Position numbers and translations under genes: made by a program. Shown piece after piece: positions 8,180 through 18,567 of a DNA stretch of 64,000 nt (its first letter is position 1; the number at the start of each line of letters is the position of its first letter). Source of the DNA: Catellatospora methionotrophica (GTDB lineage: Bacteria; Actinomycetota; Actinomycetes; Mycobacteriales; Micromonosporaceae); NCBI RefSeq assembly GCF_011297335.1, contig NZ_JAAOTJ010000004.1, positions 186,001 to 250,000 of the forward strand, given 5' to 3'. Under the pieces are notes generated by a model. That model ran no database searches. It was not told the origin of the DNA and was given only the letters and a program-made list of their open reading frames with translations.

Positions 8180-9442
8180 GTGACTGCCGAAGTGCGCAAG
8201 GTCGCTGTCATCGGCGGCAACCGCATCCCGTTCGCCCGCTCCAACAGCCGCTACGCGCGCGCCTCCAACCAGGACATGCTCACCGCCGCGCTGGACGGGC
8301 TCATCGCCCGGCACGGCCTGGCCGGGCAGCGCCTCGGCGAGGTCGCCGCGGGCGCGGTGCTCAAGCACTCCCGCGACTTCAACCTGACCCGCGAAGCCGT
8401 GCTCGGCACCGGCCTCGACCCGGCCACCGCCGCCGTCGACCTGCAGCAGGCCTGCGGCACCGGCCTCCAGGCGATCACCTACATCGCCAACAAGATCGCG
8501 CTCGGCCAGCTGGAGTCCGGCATCGGCGGCGGCGTCGACACCACGTCCGACGCCCCGCTCGCCCTCAACGAGCAGTTCCGCCGCATCCTGCTGCGCCTCA
8601 ACAACGCCAAGACCACCGGCGAGCGGATCAAGGCCGCGATGGCGCTTCGCCCGCTCCAGCCGTTCAAGCCCGAGCTGCCCCGCAACGCCGAACCGCGCAC
8701 CGGCCTGTCCATGGGCGAGCACGCCGCGATCACCGCCGAGCGCTGGGGCGTCACCCGCGCCGACCAGGACGAACTCGCGCTGGACTCGCACCGCAAACTC
8801 GCCGCCGCGTACGAGGCGGGCTTCTTCGACGACCTGGTCACCCCCTACCTGGGGCTGACCCGCGACCAGAACCTGCGCCCCGACAGCTCCCTGGAGAAGC
8901 TCGGCGCGCTCAAGCCCGTCTACGGCCTGCGTGGCAAGAACCCCACCATGACCGCGGGCAACTCCACCCCGCTCACCGACGGGGCCGCCGTCGTGCTGCT
9001 CGGCACCGACGAGTGGGCCGCCGAGCGCAAACTGCCGGTGCTGGCCCACTTCGTCACCGCGCAGACCGCCGCCGTCGACTTCGTACACGGCGACCCGGAG
9101 CCCGAAGGCCTGCTGATGGCCCCCGTGTACGCCGTCCCCCAGCTGCTGTCCCGCCTCGACCTCAAGCTCCAGGACTTCGACTTCTACGAGATCCACGAGG
9201 CGTTCGCCTCGCAGGTGCTCGCGACCCTGGCCGCCTGGGAGGCCAACGGCCTGGGCGCCATCGACCGCACCAAGCTCAACGTCAACGGCTCCTCCCTCGC
9301 CGCGGGCCACCCCTTCGCCGCCACCGGTGGCCGCATCGTCGCCACCGCCGCCAAACTCCTGGCCAAGAAGGGCCACGGCCGCGCCCTCATCTCCATCTGC
9401 GCCGCCGGCGGCCAGGGCGTCGTAGCCGTCCTCGAACGCTGA
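8180..9442 (+). CDS. Acetyl-CoA C-acetyltransferase (FadI/FadA-type thiolase)
   Basis: A 420-residue thiolase. The nucleophilic cysteine lies in DLQQACGTGLQAITYI, the active-site histidine in FYEIHEAFASQV, the C-terminal glycine/His region in NVNGSSLAAGHPFAATGGRI, and the second catalytic cysteine in ISICAAGGQG. The start is GTG 8180 behind AGGAGG. The sequence type (MTAEVRKVAVIGGNRIPFARS) is that of thiolases paired with FabG4/MaoC in actinobacteria, suggesting beta-oxidation of, or condensation with, long acyl-CoAs. Expression should be co-controlled with the divergent operon through the shared palindrome. Confidence 0.9.
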   Translation: MTAEVRKVAVIGGNRIPFARSNSRYARASNQDMLTAALDGLIARHGLAGQRLGEVAAGAVLKHSRDFNLTREAVLGTGLDPATAAVDLQQACGTGLQAITYIANKIALGQLESGIGGGVDTTSDAPLALNEQFRRILLRLNNAKTTGERIKAAMALRPLQPFKPELPRNAEPRTGLSMGEHAAITAERWGVTRADQDELALDSHRKLAAAYEAGFFDDLVTPYLGLTRDQNLRPDSSLEKLGALKPVYGLRGKNPTMTAGNSTPLTDGAAVVLLGTDEWAAERKLPVLAHFVTAQTAAVDFVHGDPEPEGLLMAPVYAVPQLLSRLDLKLQDFDFYEIHEAFASQVLATLAAWEANGLGAIDRTKLNVNGSSLAAGHPFAATGGRIVATAAKLLAKKGHGRALISICAAGGQGVVAVLER

Positions 9443-9458
9443 CCCCACCCACCACCAG

Positions 9459-9494
9459 CCCGCAGTTTTCCCGCAGCTTCGGGGAAACTGCGGG
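9459..9494 (+). terminator. Terminator after thiolase gene
   Basis: Stem CCCGCAGTTTTCCC (9459-9472) and GGGGAAACTGCGGG (9481-9494), followed by TTTCTC. A second short hairpin built from the same words, GCAGTTTC-CCC-GAAACTGC, follows at 9514-9532. Confidence 0.7.
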
Positions 9495-9586
9495 TTTCTC
9501 GTCGTGCGAGGGCGCAGTTTCCCCGAAACTGCCGGACGTGCAACCTCGCGACGCGCGGGGGCGGTCGGGCGGGTGGAGGTGAGGGG

Positions 9587-10084
9587 ATGACGAAGGCTGA
9601 AGAGGAGCGGTTCCGGGTGTTCGTCGCGGAGCGGATGGACCGCTGGCGGCGCACCGCGTACCTGCTCAGCAGGGACTGGCACCTGGCCGACGACCTGGTC
9701 TCGGTCGCCGTCGGCAGGATGTACCGGCACTGGCGCCGGGTCCGGGCCGCCGACAATCCCGACGCGTACGCCCAGCGGGTCCTGACCCGGGCCTGGCTCG
9801 ACGAGACCGTCCGCCCGTGGCGGCGCGAGCGGGCCACGGCCGAGCTGCCGGAACGCGCGGTACACGAGCCGCACGGCTTCCTCGACCGCGACGGCCTGAA
9901 CACCCTGCTGGGCACGCTCGGGCCCCGGCAGCGCGCGGTGGTCGTGCTGCGCTACTACCTCGACCACTCGGTCGAGGAGACCGCCGAGATCCTGGGCATC
10001 TCGGTCGGCACCGTGAAGAGCCAGTCCGCACGAGGCCTGGAGACGCTGCGTCGCCAGGCCGTACCGATGGGGGGCATGTCATGA
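9587..10084 (+). CDS. SigE-family ECF RNA polymerase sigma factor
   Basis: A 165-residue extracytoplasmic-function sigma factor. Region 2 is FVAERMDRWRRTAYLLSRDWHLADDLVSVAVGRMYRHWRRV (about 10-50). Region 4 is LGPRQRAVVVLRYYLDHSVEETAEILGISVGTVKSQSARGLETLRR (about 110-155), with a clear helix-turn-helix. The FRVFV start and short linker match the actinomycete SigE-family group. ATG lies behind GGTGAGGGG. Its last codons overlap the next gene (ATGTCATGA), so the two are translationally coupled, which is usual for a sigma/anti-sigma pair. No target promoter can be named. Confidence 0.9.
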   Translation: MTKAEEERFRVFVAERMDRWRRTAYLLSRDWHLADDLVSVAVGRMYRHWRRVRAADNPDAYAQRVLTRAWLDETVRPWRRERATAELPERAVHEPHGFLDRDGLNTLLGTLGPRQRAVVVLRYYLDHSVEETAEILGISVGTVKSQSARGLETLRRQAVPMGGMS

Positions 10085-10836
10085 CGCGGCAGTTGTTCGA
10101 CGAGGTCATCGGCGAGGTTCCGGCACCGGCCGTGGACGTCGACCGGATCATCCGCCGGGAGCGGCGCGGCGCGGCGGCCCGCCGGTTCGGCCTCGCCTCC
10201 ACGGGCGGCCTGGCCCTGCTCGCCGTCGGTGCGCTGGTGCTGGGCCAGGGCCTGGCGGGTGCGCCGACCCCGACCACGGTGCCGGCCACCAGCGACGCCA
10301 CTCCGGCGGTCACCGACGGGTTCCGGCTGGTGTACGCCACACCGGAGGAGGCGGCCCAGAGCGCCCGCCGGATCAGTGCGGAGCTTGACCGGGCGGTGCT
10401 CGCGGCGGCTCCGGACCGGCAGTGGCTGTTCTTCCCTTCCGCGCCGGGCGACCCGCAGCAGCCGGACGGGAAGCCGCCGGTGGTGAGGTTCGTGGACAAG
10501 CCGGTCGCGAACGGGGAGGAGTTGCAGCTGTTCGCGGGCCGCAGCGGCATCGCGTCCGGTGGCCGCAAGGGCTCGCTGTCGCTGTACGTCGCGCCGCATG
10601 CGGTCGGCGGGCCGCCCGTGCCGGTGACGACGCGGCGTGACGAGTCGGCGCCTGGTGGGGTGTACCTGTCCCACACGGTCAGCGTGATGCTGGCCGACGG
10701 CCGGGTGCTGGTGGTGGCGGTGCACAACCGGTCGTACACCCGCAAGCTGGCACCCGCGTTCCAGGAGGAGACGCCGCTGAGCGTCGCTCAACTCCAGGCG
10801 ATCGCGGACGCGGTCGCGGCGAAGGTGCTCGCCTAG
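10081..10836 (+). CDS. Putative membrane-anchored anti-sigma partner
   Basis: A 251-residue protein overlapping the sigma gene by 4 bp. A short cytoplasmic N-terminus (MTRQLFDEVIGEVPAPAVDVDRIIRRERRG, helical) is followed by one transmembrane helix (FGLASTGGLALLAVGALVLGQGLAG, about 37-61). A roughly 180-residue extracellular domain of unknown fold follows. No HXXXCXXC zinc motif is present, so it is not a classic ZAS anti-sigma factor. The role is inferred from position and topology only. Confidence 0.6.
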   Translation: MTRQLFDEVIGEVPAPAVDVDRIIRRERRGAAARRFGLASTGGLALLAVGALVLGQGLAGAPTPTTVPATSDATPAVTDGFRLVYATPEEAAQSARRISAELDRAVLAAAPDRQWLFFPSAPGDPQQPDGKPPVVRFVDKPVANGEELQLFAGRSGIASGGRKGSLSLYVAPHAVGGPPVPVTTRRDESAPGGVYLSHTVSVMLADGRVLVVAVHNRSYTRKLAPAFQEETPLSVAQLQAIADAVAAKVLA

Positions 10837-10854
10837 CGGATGGTGCCGGGCGGA

Positions 10855-10887
10855 GCGGGCCACCGGGCGGGCTGCCCGGTGGCCCGC
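10855..10887 (+). terminator. Terminator after sigma/anti-sigma operon
   Basis: Perfect 14-bp GC stem, GCGGGCCACCGGGC at 10855-10868 and its complement at 10874-10887, with a five-base loop (10869-10873), followed by TTG. Confidence 0.7.
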
Positions 10888-10949
10888 TTGATCACGTCGC
10901 CGTACGGCCTCGCCAGGGTCGTCGATCGGTGCGTGCGAGAATGAGGCAC

Positions 10950-12383
10950 GTGACAAAGCGCCCGCACGTTCCGAATGTCCTGGCCACCCGGTACGCCTCC
11001 GCCGAGTTGGTGACGCTGTGGTCACCCGAGGAGAAGGTCCGCGCCGAGCGGCGGCTCTGGCTCGCGGTGCTGCGCGCACAGCGTGATCTGGGCATCGCGC
11101 TGCCGGACGGCGTCATCGAGGCGTACGAGCGGGTGCTCGACACCGTCGACCTGGACTCGATCGCCCAGCGCGAGCGGGTGACCCGGCACGACGTGAAGGC
11201 CCGCATCGAGGAGTTCAGCGCGCTGGCCGGGCACGAGCAGATCCACAAGGGCATGACGTCGCGCGACCTCACCGAGAACGTCGAGCAGTTGCAGATCCGC
11301 GACTCGCTGCTGCTGATCCGGGACCGGATCGTCGCCGCGCTGACCCGGATGGCCGCCCGCGCCGCCGAGTACGACAATCTGATCATGGCGGGGCGCTCGC
11401 ACAACGTCCCGGCGCAGGCCACCACCATGGGCAAGCGGTTCGCGAGCGCGGCGCAGGAGATGCTCATCGCGTACGAGCGCCTCGACGAGCTGATCGCCCG
11501 CTACCCCCTGCGCGGCATCAAGGGCCCGGTCGGCACCTCGGCCGACCAGCTCGACCTGTTCGACGGCGACGCCGCGAAGGTCGCCGAGCTGGAGCGCCGC
11601 GTCGCGGGTCACCTCGGCTTCCAGCGGGTGCTGGACAGCGTGGGCCAGGTGTACCCGCGCTCGCTGGACTTCGACGTGCTCACCGCGCTGGCCCAGGCGG
11701 CGTCCGCGCCGTCGAGCCTGGCCACCACGATCCGGCTGATGGTCGGCCAGGAGCTGGCCACCGAGGGCTTCAAGCCCGGCCAGGTCGGCTCGTCGGCGAT
11801 GCCGCACAAGATGAACACGCGCTCCAGCGAGCGGGTCAACGGCCTGGCCGTGATCGTGCGCGGGTACGCGAGCATGGCCGGTGAGCTGGCCGGTGACCAG
11901 TGGAACGAGGGCGACGTGTCCTGCTCGGTGGTGCGCCGGGTGGCCCTGCCGGACGCCTTCTTCGCGCTGGACGGCCTGTTCCAGACGTTCCTGACGGTGC
12001 TCGACGAGTTCGGCGCGTACCCGGCCGTCATCAACCGGGAACTGGACCGCTACCTGCCCTTCCTGGCCACCACCAAGGTCCTGGTCGGCGCGGTCAAGAA
12101 GGGCGTCGGCCGGGAGACCGCACACGAGGCGATCAAGGAGCACGCGGTCGGCGTCGCGCTGGCGATGCGCGAGCGCGGCCAGGCCGACAACGACCTGTTC
12201 GACCGCCTCGCCGCCGACACCCGCCTGAACCTGTCCCGCGCCGAGATCGACGCCCTGGTCGCCGACCGCTCCGCCTTCGTCGGCGCCGCATCAGCCCAGG
12301 TGGCCGCAATCGTCACCCAGGTCGAGAAGATCGCCGCCCAGCACCCCTCCGCCGCCGCCTACACCCCCGCCGCCATCCTCTGA
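10950..12383 (+). CDS. purB: Adenylosuccinate lyase
   Basis: PurB cleaves SAICAR and adenylosuccinate in purine synthesis. The lyase signature GSSAMPHKMNTRSSERVNGL is intact (about residue 280). The catalytic histidine segment GMTSRDLTENVEQLQ and the substrate segment SHNVPAQATTMGKRF are also present. GTG 10950 (VTKRPHVPNVLATRYASAEL) gives 477 residues and the expected N-terminus; ATG 10941 and GTG 10929 are in-frame alternatives. It is transcribed alone, with a palindromic repeat downstream, 0.9 kb before the purSQL cluster. Confidence 0.93.
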   Translation: MTKRPHVPNVLATRYASAELVTLWSPEEKVRAERRLWLAVLRAQRDLGIALPDGVIEAYERVLDTVDLDSIAQRERVTRHDVKARIEEFSALAGHEQIHKGMTSRDLTENVEQLQIRDSLLLIRDRIVAALTRMAARAAEYDNLIMAGRSHNVPAQATTMGKRFASAAQEMLIAYERLDELIARYPLRGIKGPVGTSADQLDLFDGDAAKVAELERRVAGHLGFQRVLDSVGQVYPRSLDFDVLTALAQAASAPSSLATTIRLMVGQELATEGFKPGQVGSSAMPHKMNTRSSERVNGLAVIVRGYASMAGELAGDQWNEGDVSCSVVRRVALPDAFFALDGLFQTFLTVLDEFGAYPAVINRELDRYLPFLATTKVLVGAVKKGVGRETAHEAIKEHAVGVALAMRERGQADNDLFDRLAADTRLNLSRAEIDALVADRSAFVGAASAQVAAIVTQVEKIAAQHPSAAAYTPAAIL

Positions 12384-12400
12384 CCTGAGGTGCCCGCGAA

Positions 12401-12461
12401 GATCGCTGTTTGAGGTCGAAAGGTGAGGTCGGGCGCAGGGTTCTGACCTCAAACGGCGATC
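12401..12461. repeat. Palindromic interspersed repeat, copy A
   Basis: Arms GATCGCTGTTTGAGGTC (12401-12417) and GACCTCAAACGGCGATC (12445-12461) pair along 17 bp with one G-U. The loop shares the words GTGAGGTC and GCGCAGG with copy B at 19474-19534; copy C is at 42778-42838 in the opposite orientation. No coding function is seen. Confidence 0.8.
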
Positions 12462-12509
12462 ATCCCCGGCAGGCCACCCCGGCACCCGGTGAGCTGGGAG
12501 GATCGGCGG

Positions 12510-13112
12510 GTGGAGTTCCTTACGGCGTTGCTGGTGGCGTACGTCGCGATCGTGCCGGTCGAGCTGCCGGACAAGACGTTCGTGGCGACGCTCGTGCTGA
12601 GCACCCGCTACCGGCCGCTGCCGACGTGGCTCGGGGTGGTCGCGGCGTTCGGGGTGCAGTGCGCGATCGCGGTGGCCTTCGGCACCCTGCTGACCAGACT
12701 GCCGACCCGTCCGGTGCAGCTGGTGGCCGCGCTGCTGTTCGCGGTCGGGGCGTTCGTCCTGGCCCGGGGCGCGAAGAAGGCCGACGCCGAGGAGCAGGAG
12801 CAGGAGGCCGCGTTCGAGGCCAAGGCCGTCGAGCCGAAGCGGGGCTGGCGGGCCGCGGCGGCCAGCTTCGCGGTGCTGTTCACCGCCGAATGGGGCGATC
12901 TGTCACAACTGCTGTTGGCGGGCCTGGTGGCCAGCGGGCGGCCGATGCTGCCGACTTTTCTGGGCGGCTGGCTCGGTCTGGCGACGGTTTCCGGACTCGC
13001 GGTGCTCCTGGGTCGATGGCTGTTGAAACGGGTGAAGCTGGCAGTCATCCGTTACGTCGGCGCGGGGGTCTGCAGCGTCCTAGCGGTCGTGACCTTGCTC
13101 TCAGCTCTGTGA
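12510..13112 (+). CDS. GDT1/TMEM165 (UPF0016) family cation exporter
   Basis: A 200-residue membrane protein with two copies of the family motif E-x-x-D-[KL]-[TS]: ELPDKTF near the N-terminus and EWGDLSQ in the second half, each within a hydrophobic helix. There are about six transmembrane segments in two inverted halves, joined by a charged cytoplasmic linker (RGAKKADAEEQEQEAAFEAKAVEPKRG). Family members export Mn2+ or Ca2+. GTG 12510 follows a GGGAGG at about 8-nt spacing; an earlier GTG at 12489 lacks one. The gene stands alone between repeat copy A and the purS leader. Confidence 0.85.
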   Translation: MEFLTALLVAYVAIVPVELPDKTFVATLVLSTRYRPLPTWLGVVAAFGVQCAIAVAFGTLLTRLPTRPVQLVAALLFAVGAFVLARGAKKADAEEQEQEAAFEAKAVEPKRGWRAAAASFAVLFTAEWGDLSQLLLAGLVASGRPMLPTFLGGWLGLATVSGLAVLLGRWLLKRVKLAVIRYVGAGVCSVLAVVTLLSAL

Positions 13113-13231
13113 AAGCAGCCGACTCCTGATGCTTTTGACGCTCCCCTGAACAAGGGGCGAATCAGCCGACCGGTAATCTGTGCATGCCCGTGGCGGACAG
13201 GCAGACATAGAAAAAAGTCAGGAGTTTCCCC

Positions 13232-13474
13232 GTGGCTCGCGTCGTGGTTGACGTCATGCTTAAGCCCGAGATCCTCGACCCGCAGGGGCAGGCCGTCGCG
13301 AACGCGCTGCCCCGCCTTGGCGTCAATGACGTCGCCTCAGTGCGCATCGGTCGTCGTGTGGAGATCGATTTCGCTGGAGATGCCGACCTGGAGAGGGCTC
13401 GCGAGATCGCGGACAAGCTCCTCGCCAACCCGGTCATCGAGGACTACGAGATCCGGGTAGTCGAAGCAGCATGA
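13232..13474 (+). CDS. purS: FGAM synthase subunit PurS
   Basis: An 80-residue small subunit of the three-part phosphoribosylformylglycinamidine synthase. It shows the typical [17 protein letters not shown] start and the [11 protein letters not shown]...[19 protein letters not shown] ending. It bridges PurQ and PurL and assists ammonia channelling. The start is GTG behind AGGAG. Its stop overlaps the purQ start (ATGA), so purS-purQ-purL form one translationally coupled operon. The 120-bp leader contains only a weak hairpin (CCCCTGAACAAGGGG, 13142-13156). Confidence 0.95.
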   Translation: MARVVVDVMLKPEILDPQGQAVANALPRLGVNDVASVRIGRRVEIDFAGDADLERAREIADKLLANPVIEDYEIRVVEAA

Positions 13475-14153
13475 GCAAGATCGGTGTGGTGACCTTCCCC
13501 GGTTCGCTGGACGACGGGGACGCGGCCCGTGCCGCACGCATCTCCGGAGCCGAGGTCGTACGGCTCTGGCACGCCGACCCGGACCTGCACGGCGTCGACG
13601 CCGTGGTGCTCCCGGGCGGCTTCTCCTACGGTGACTATCTGCGCTGCGGCGCGATCGCCCGGTTCGCGCCGGTGATGGAGACGATCGCCGACGCGGCCCG
13701 CGGGGGCATGCCGGTCCTGGGCATCTGCAACGGCTTCCAGATCCTCTGCGAGGCCCACCTGCTGCCCGGCGCGCTGACCCGCAACCAGCACCTGCACTTC
13801 CGCAACCGCGACCAGTGGCTGCGGGTGGAGAACTCCTCGACGGCGTGGACGAACCACTTCACCGAGGGGCAGGAGATCCTGATCCCGGTGAAGAACGGCG
13901 AGGGCTGCTACGTCGCCGACCGGCGCACGCTGGACGAGCTGGAGGCGGGCGGCCAGATCGTCGCGCGCTACATCCGCGGCAACCCGAACGGTTCGAGCCG
14001 CGACATCGCGGCGATCCGCAACGAGGCCGGCAACGTGCTGGGCATCATGCCCCACCCGGAGCACGCGGTCGAGGCGCTGACCGGCCCGTCGCTGGACGGC
14101 CTCGGATTCTTCTCGTCGGTGCTGAAGCACCTGGCCGACGCTAAGGCGGCAGC

Positions 14154-14157
<4 letters not shown>
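13471..14157 (+). CDS. purQ: FGAM synthase glutaminase subunit PurQ
   Basis: A 228-residue class I glutamine amidotransferase supplying ammonia to PurL. The nucleophile elbow is [20 protein letters not shown] (Cys at about residue 88), and the catalytic His/Glu are in [11 protein letters not shown] near the C-terminus. [19 protein letters not shown] is the conserved oxyanion region. It overlaps purS by 4 bp and purL by 4 bp. Confidence 0.96.
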
Positions 14158-16607
<2,450 letters not shown>

Positions 16608-16625
16608 TCACCGCTCATCCCGATC

Positions 16626-16665
16626 CGGGTGCCGCGTCCGCTGTCCACAGCGGAAGCGGCACCCG
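16626..16665. terminator. Bidirectional terminator between purL and the GT51-like gene
   Basis: Nested stem CGGGTGCCGC/GCGGCACCCG (16626-16635/16656-16665) with inner TCCGCTGT/ACAGCGGA, followed by TTTCG on the plus strand. Confidence 0.75.
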
Positions 16666-16683
16666 TTTCGTCTCGGCACACGT

Positions 16684-17340
16684 TCACCGCGAGATCGTGT
16701 TCGGCAACACCAGCCCGGTCCGTTCGTTGGCACTCAGCCAGCCGCGTTCGACCATGGTGTCGAGCACACGGTTCGCGACCGCCTGCACGTCTCCGGAGAC
16801 CGCGTCCAGGTGCGCTGCCAGCACAGCCGCTTCGGGGATCGTGAGGTCGCGCGGATGCTTGCCGAAGTACAGCATCGCGGCATCGGCGATGCCGACGGCG
16901 GATTCCCCGAAATACGCGGTGTTGAGATAGAAGTCGAGCAGCTGGGCCTTCGTGTACCAGCCTTCGAGCTTGTGCGCGCCGACGCGTACCCGCCAGCCGT
17001 CCAGGTTCTCCCAGGAGGCCCCCGTCGCGACCACGGTGTAACGCTTGGTGAGCTGCGACGACGGCCAGATGATCTCGTCAGACGACCCGTAGAAGGCCGG
17101 GTCGACGGCGGCCACGATCGCATTGGCGACGCCGGGTCGCAGGTTGTCTGCCCGGACCTGTGTGGCACCCGCGGTCTCCCGGGGGATGGGCACGCTCGCG
17201 TAGTAGTACTCGGAGAACCCGAAGCCGACGCCCGACACGAGCACGACCGCGACCACGGCCGCCACCAGCCGATGCAGCCCACGCTGCGACGAGGGTGGCA
17301 TGGCGGCTGCCGCGGACTTCGGGAGTTCGACAAGGGTCAT
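16684..17340 (-). CDS. Degenerate GT51 transglycosylase-like membrane protein
   Basis: A 218-residue protein with one N-terminal transmembrane helix (LVAAVVAVVLVSGVGFGFSEYYY, about 26-48) and a shortened GT51 (peptidoglycan glycosyltransferase) domain. Recognisable blocks are SQLTKRY, HKLEGWYTKAQLLDFYLNTAYFGESAVGIADAAMLYFGKHPRDLTIPEAAVLAAHLD. The block that should read A-E-D-x-x-F-Y-x-H reads AAVDPAFYGSS. The general-base glutamate is therefore replaced by valine and the histidine is lost, so catalysis by the normal mechanism is unlikely. There is no transpeptidase domain. It may be a regulatory or lipid II-binding pseudoenzyme. It starts at ATG 17340, downstream of soxR in the same direction. 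Confidence 0.75.
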   Translation of the reverse strand: MTLVELPKSAAAAMPPSSQRGLHRLVAAVVAVVLVSGVGFGFSEYYYASVPIPRETAGATQVRADNLRPGVANAIVAAVDPAFYGSSDEIIWPSSQLTKRYTVVATGASWENLDGWRVRVGAHKLEGWYTKAQLLDFYLNTAYFGESAVGIADAAMLYFGKHPRDLTIPEAAVLAAHLDAVSGDVQAVANRVLDTMVERGWLSANERTGLVLPNTISR

Positions 17341-17399
17341 TCCGATACGTTAAACGCATCGATGACTGTCCGCCGTCCGGAAACGACTCCCGACGGCGC

Positions 17400-17837
17400 T
17401 CAGCCCAGCAGTTTGCGCGGGCCGGGGCCCTGGGCGGCGAGGTCGTCGCCCGGGTTGTAGAGGCGGCACGACTGCAGGGACAGGCAGCCGCAGCCGATGC
17501 ACCCGTCGAGGGTGTCGCGCAGGCGCTGCATCAGCGCGATCCGTTCGTCGAGATCGGAGCGCCAGCGGGCGGACAGCCGGGTCCAGTCGGCCTTGGTGGG
17601 CGTACGCCCCTCGGGCAGTTCCTTCAGCGCGTCCCGGATGCGTTCCAGGGACACGCCGACCTGCTGGGCGATCCGGATGAACGACACGCGCCGCAGCTCG
17701 CCGCGCTCGTATCGGCGCTGGTTGCCGCTGGTACGGGTGGAGTGGATCAGCCCGCGCTCCTCGTAGAAGCGCAGCGCCGACGGCGCGACGCCGCTGCGGG
17801 CGGACAGCTCGCCGATGGTGAGTGTCGCTGTTTTCAC
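17400..17837 (-). CDS. soxR: Redox-sensing MerR-family regulator SoxR
   Basis: A 145-residue regulator with a MerR winged helix (TIGELSARSGVAPSALRFYEERGLI, RYERGELRRVSFIRIAQQVG), a dimerisation helix and the [2Fe-2S] cluster motif CIGCGCLSLQSC (four Cys, about 117-128). SoxR senses redox-cycling compounds and activates its targets when oxidised. In actinomycetes it commonly controls a few oxidoreductases and exporters. The divergent gene is a split transketolase, and the shared 50-bp gap holds a SoxR-like palindrome, so it may regulate that pair and itself. Confidence 0.93.
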   Translation of the reverse strand: MKTATLTIGELSARSGVAPSALRFYEERGLIHSTRTSGNQRRYERGELRRVSFIRIAQQVGVSLERIRDALKELPEGRTPTKADWTRLSARWRSDLDERIALMQRLRDTLDGCIGCGCLSLQSCRLYNPGDDLAAQGPGPRKLLG

Positions 17838-17854
17838 CGATCCCCCGGACTTGA

Positions 17855-17872
17855 GTTCAAGCGCACTTGAAC
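17855..17872. promoter_or_regulatory. SoxR-box-like palindrome
   Basis: GTTCAAG-CGCA-CTTGAAC, perfect 7-bp arms, between soxR and the transketolase N-terminal gene. The CTTGAA half-sites resemble known SoxR boxes (CCTCAAG...CTTGAGG). Confidence 0.6.
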
Positions 17873-17887
17873 TTGCAGGCTACTCCC

Positions 17888-18565
17888 ATGACGGTGCTTG
17901 AGGTTATGCCGCTGCTCACGCGGTTGACGGGGGACGAGAAGCACGCGCCCAGCGCGTTCTCCACCCTCGACGTGCTCTGGGTCCTCTACGACCGGGTACT
18001 GCGGGTCGACCCGCACCGCCCCGACGACCCCGACCGGGACCGCTTCCTGCTCTCCAAGGGACACGGCCCGGCCGCCTACTACGCGGTGCTGGCGGCCAAG
18101 GGCTTCCTGCCGCACGACTGGCTCGACGACCTGGCCGGGGCGGACAGCCCGCTCGGGCACCACCCCGACCGGCTGCGGGTGCCCGGCGTGGAGATCAGCT
18201 CGGGTTCCCTCGGGCACGGGCTGGGCCTGGGCGTGGGCACCGCGCTCGGGCTGCGCGCCCAGGGCCGCCTGGAGCCGCGGGTGTACGTCCTGCTCGGTGA
18301 CGCCGAACTCGACGAGGGCAGCAACCACGAAGCCATCGCCTACGCGGGTGCCACCGGGCTGGACACGATCACGGCCGTGGTGATCGACAACCGGAGCGCG
18401 TCCCACGGCTGGCCGGGCGGGATCGCGTCCCGGTTCGCGGTGCACGGGTGGACCGCGGTCACCGTCGACGGGCGCGACCACGACGCCGTCGAGGCCGGGC
18501 TGAAGCAGGCAGCAGAAGGCGCGCCGCACGTGGTCGTGGCGGTCGTCGAGACGAAGGGGAGCTGA
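17888..18565 (+). CDS. Transketolase, N-terminal (ThDP-binding) subunit
   Basis: A 225-residue half-transketolase. It has the N-terminal ThDP domain motifs: FLLSKGHGPAAYYAVLAAKGF, HPDRLRVPGVEISSGSLGHGLGLGVGTALG, and the pyrophosphate/Mg site GDAELDEGSNHEAIAYAGATGLDTITAVVIDN. The natural first ATG is 17888; an in-frame TTG at 17867 would lie inside the SoxR-like palindrome. The TGA is two bases before the partner gene. Split transketolases of this kind are often not the housekeeping enzyme but serve C2-unit transfer in secondary pathways; the substrate is unknown. Confidence 0.88.
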   Translation: MTVLEVMPLLTRLTGDEKHAPSAFSTLDVLWVLYDRVLRVDPHRPDDPDRDRFLLSKGHGPAAYYAVLAAKGFLPHDWLDDLAGADSPLGHHPDRLRVPGVEISSGSLGHGLGLGVGTALGLRAQGRLEPRVYVLLGDAELDEGSNHEAIAYAGATGLDTITAVVIDNRSASHGWPGGIASRFAVHGWTAVTVDGRDHDAVEAGLKQAAEGAPHVVVAVVETKGS

Positions 18566-18567
18566 TC

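Noticed and set aside
13113-13231. Possible purine riboswitch upstream of purS
   Set aside because: Only a short CCCCT/AGGGG hairpin is present; the conserved purine aptamer core is not seen.
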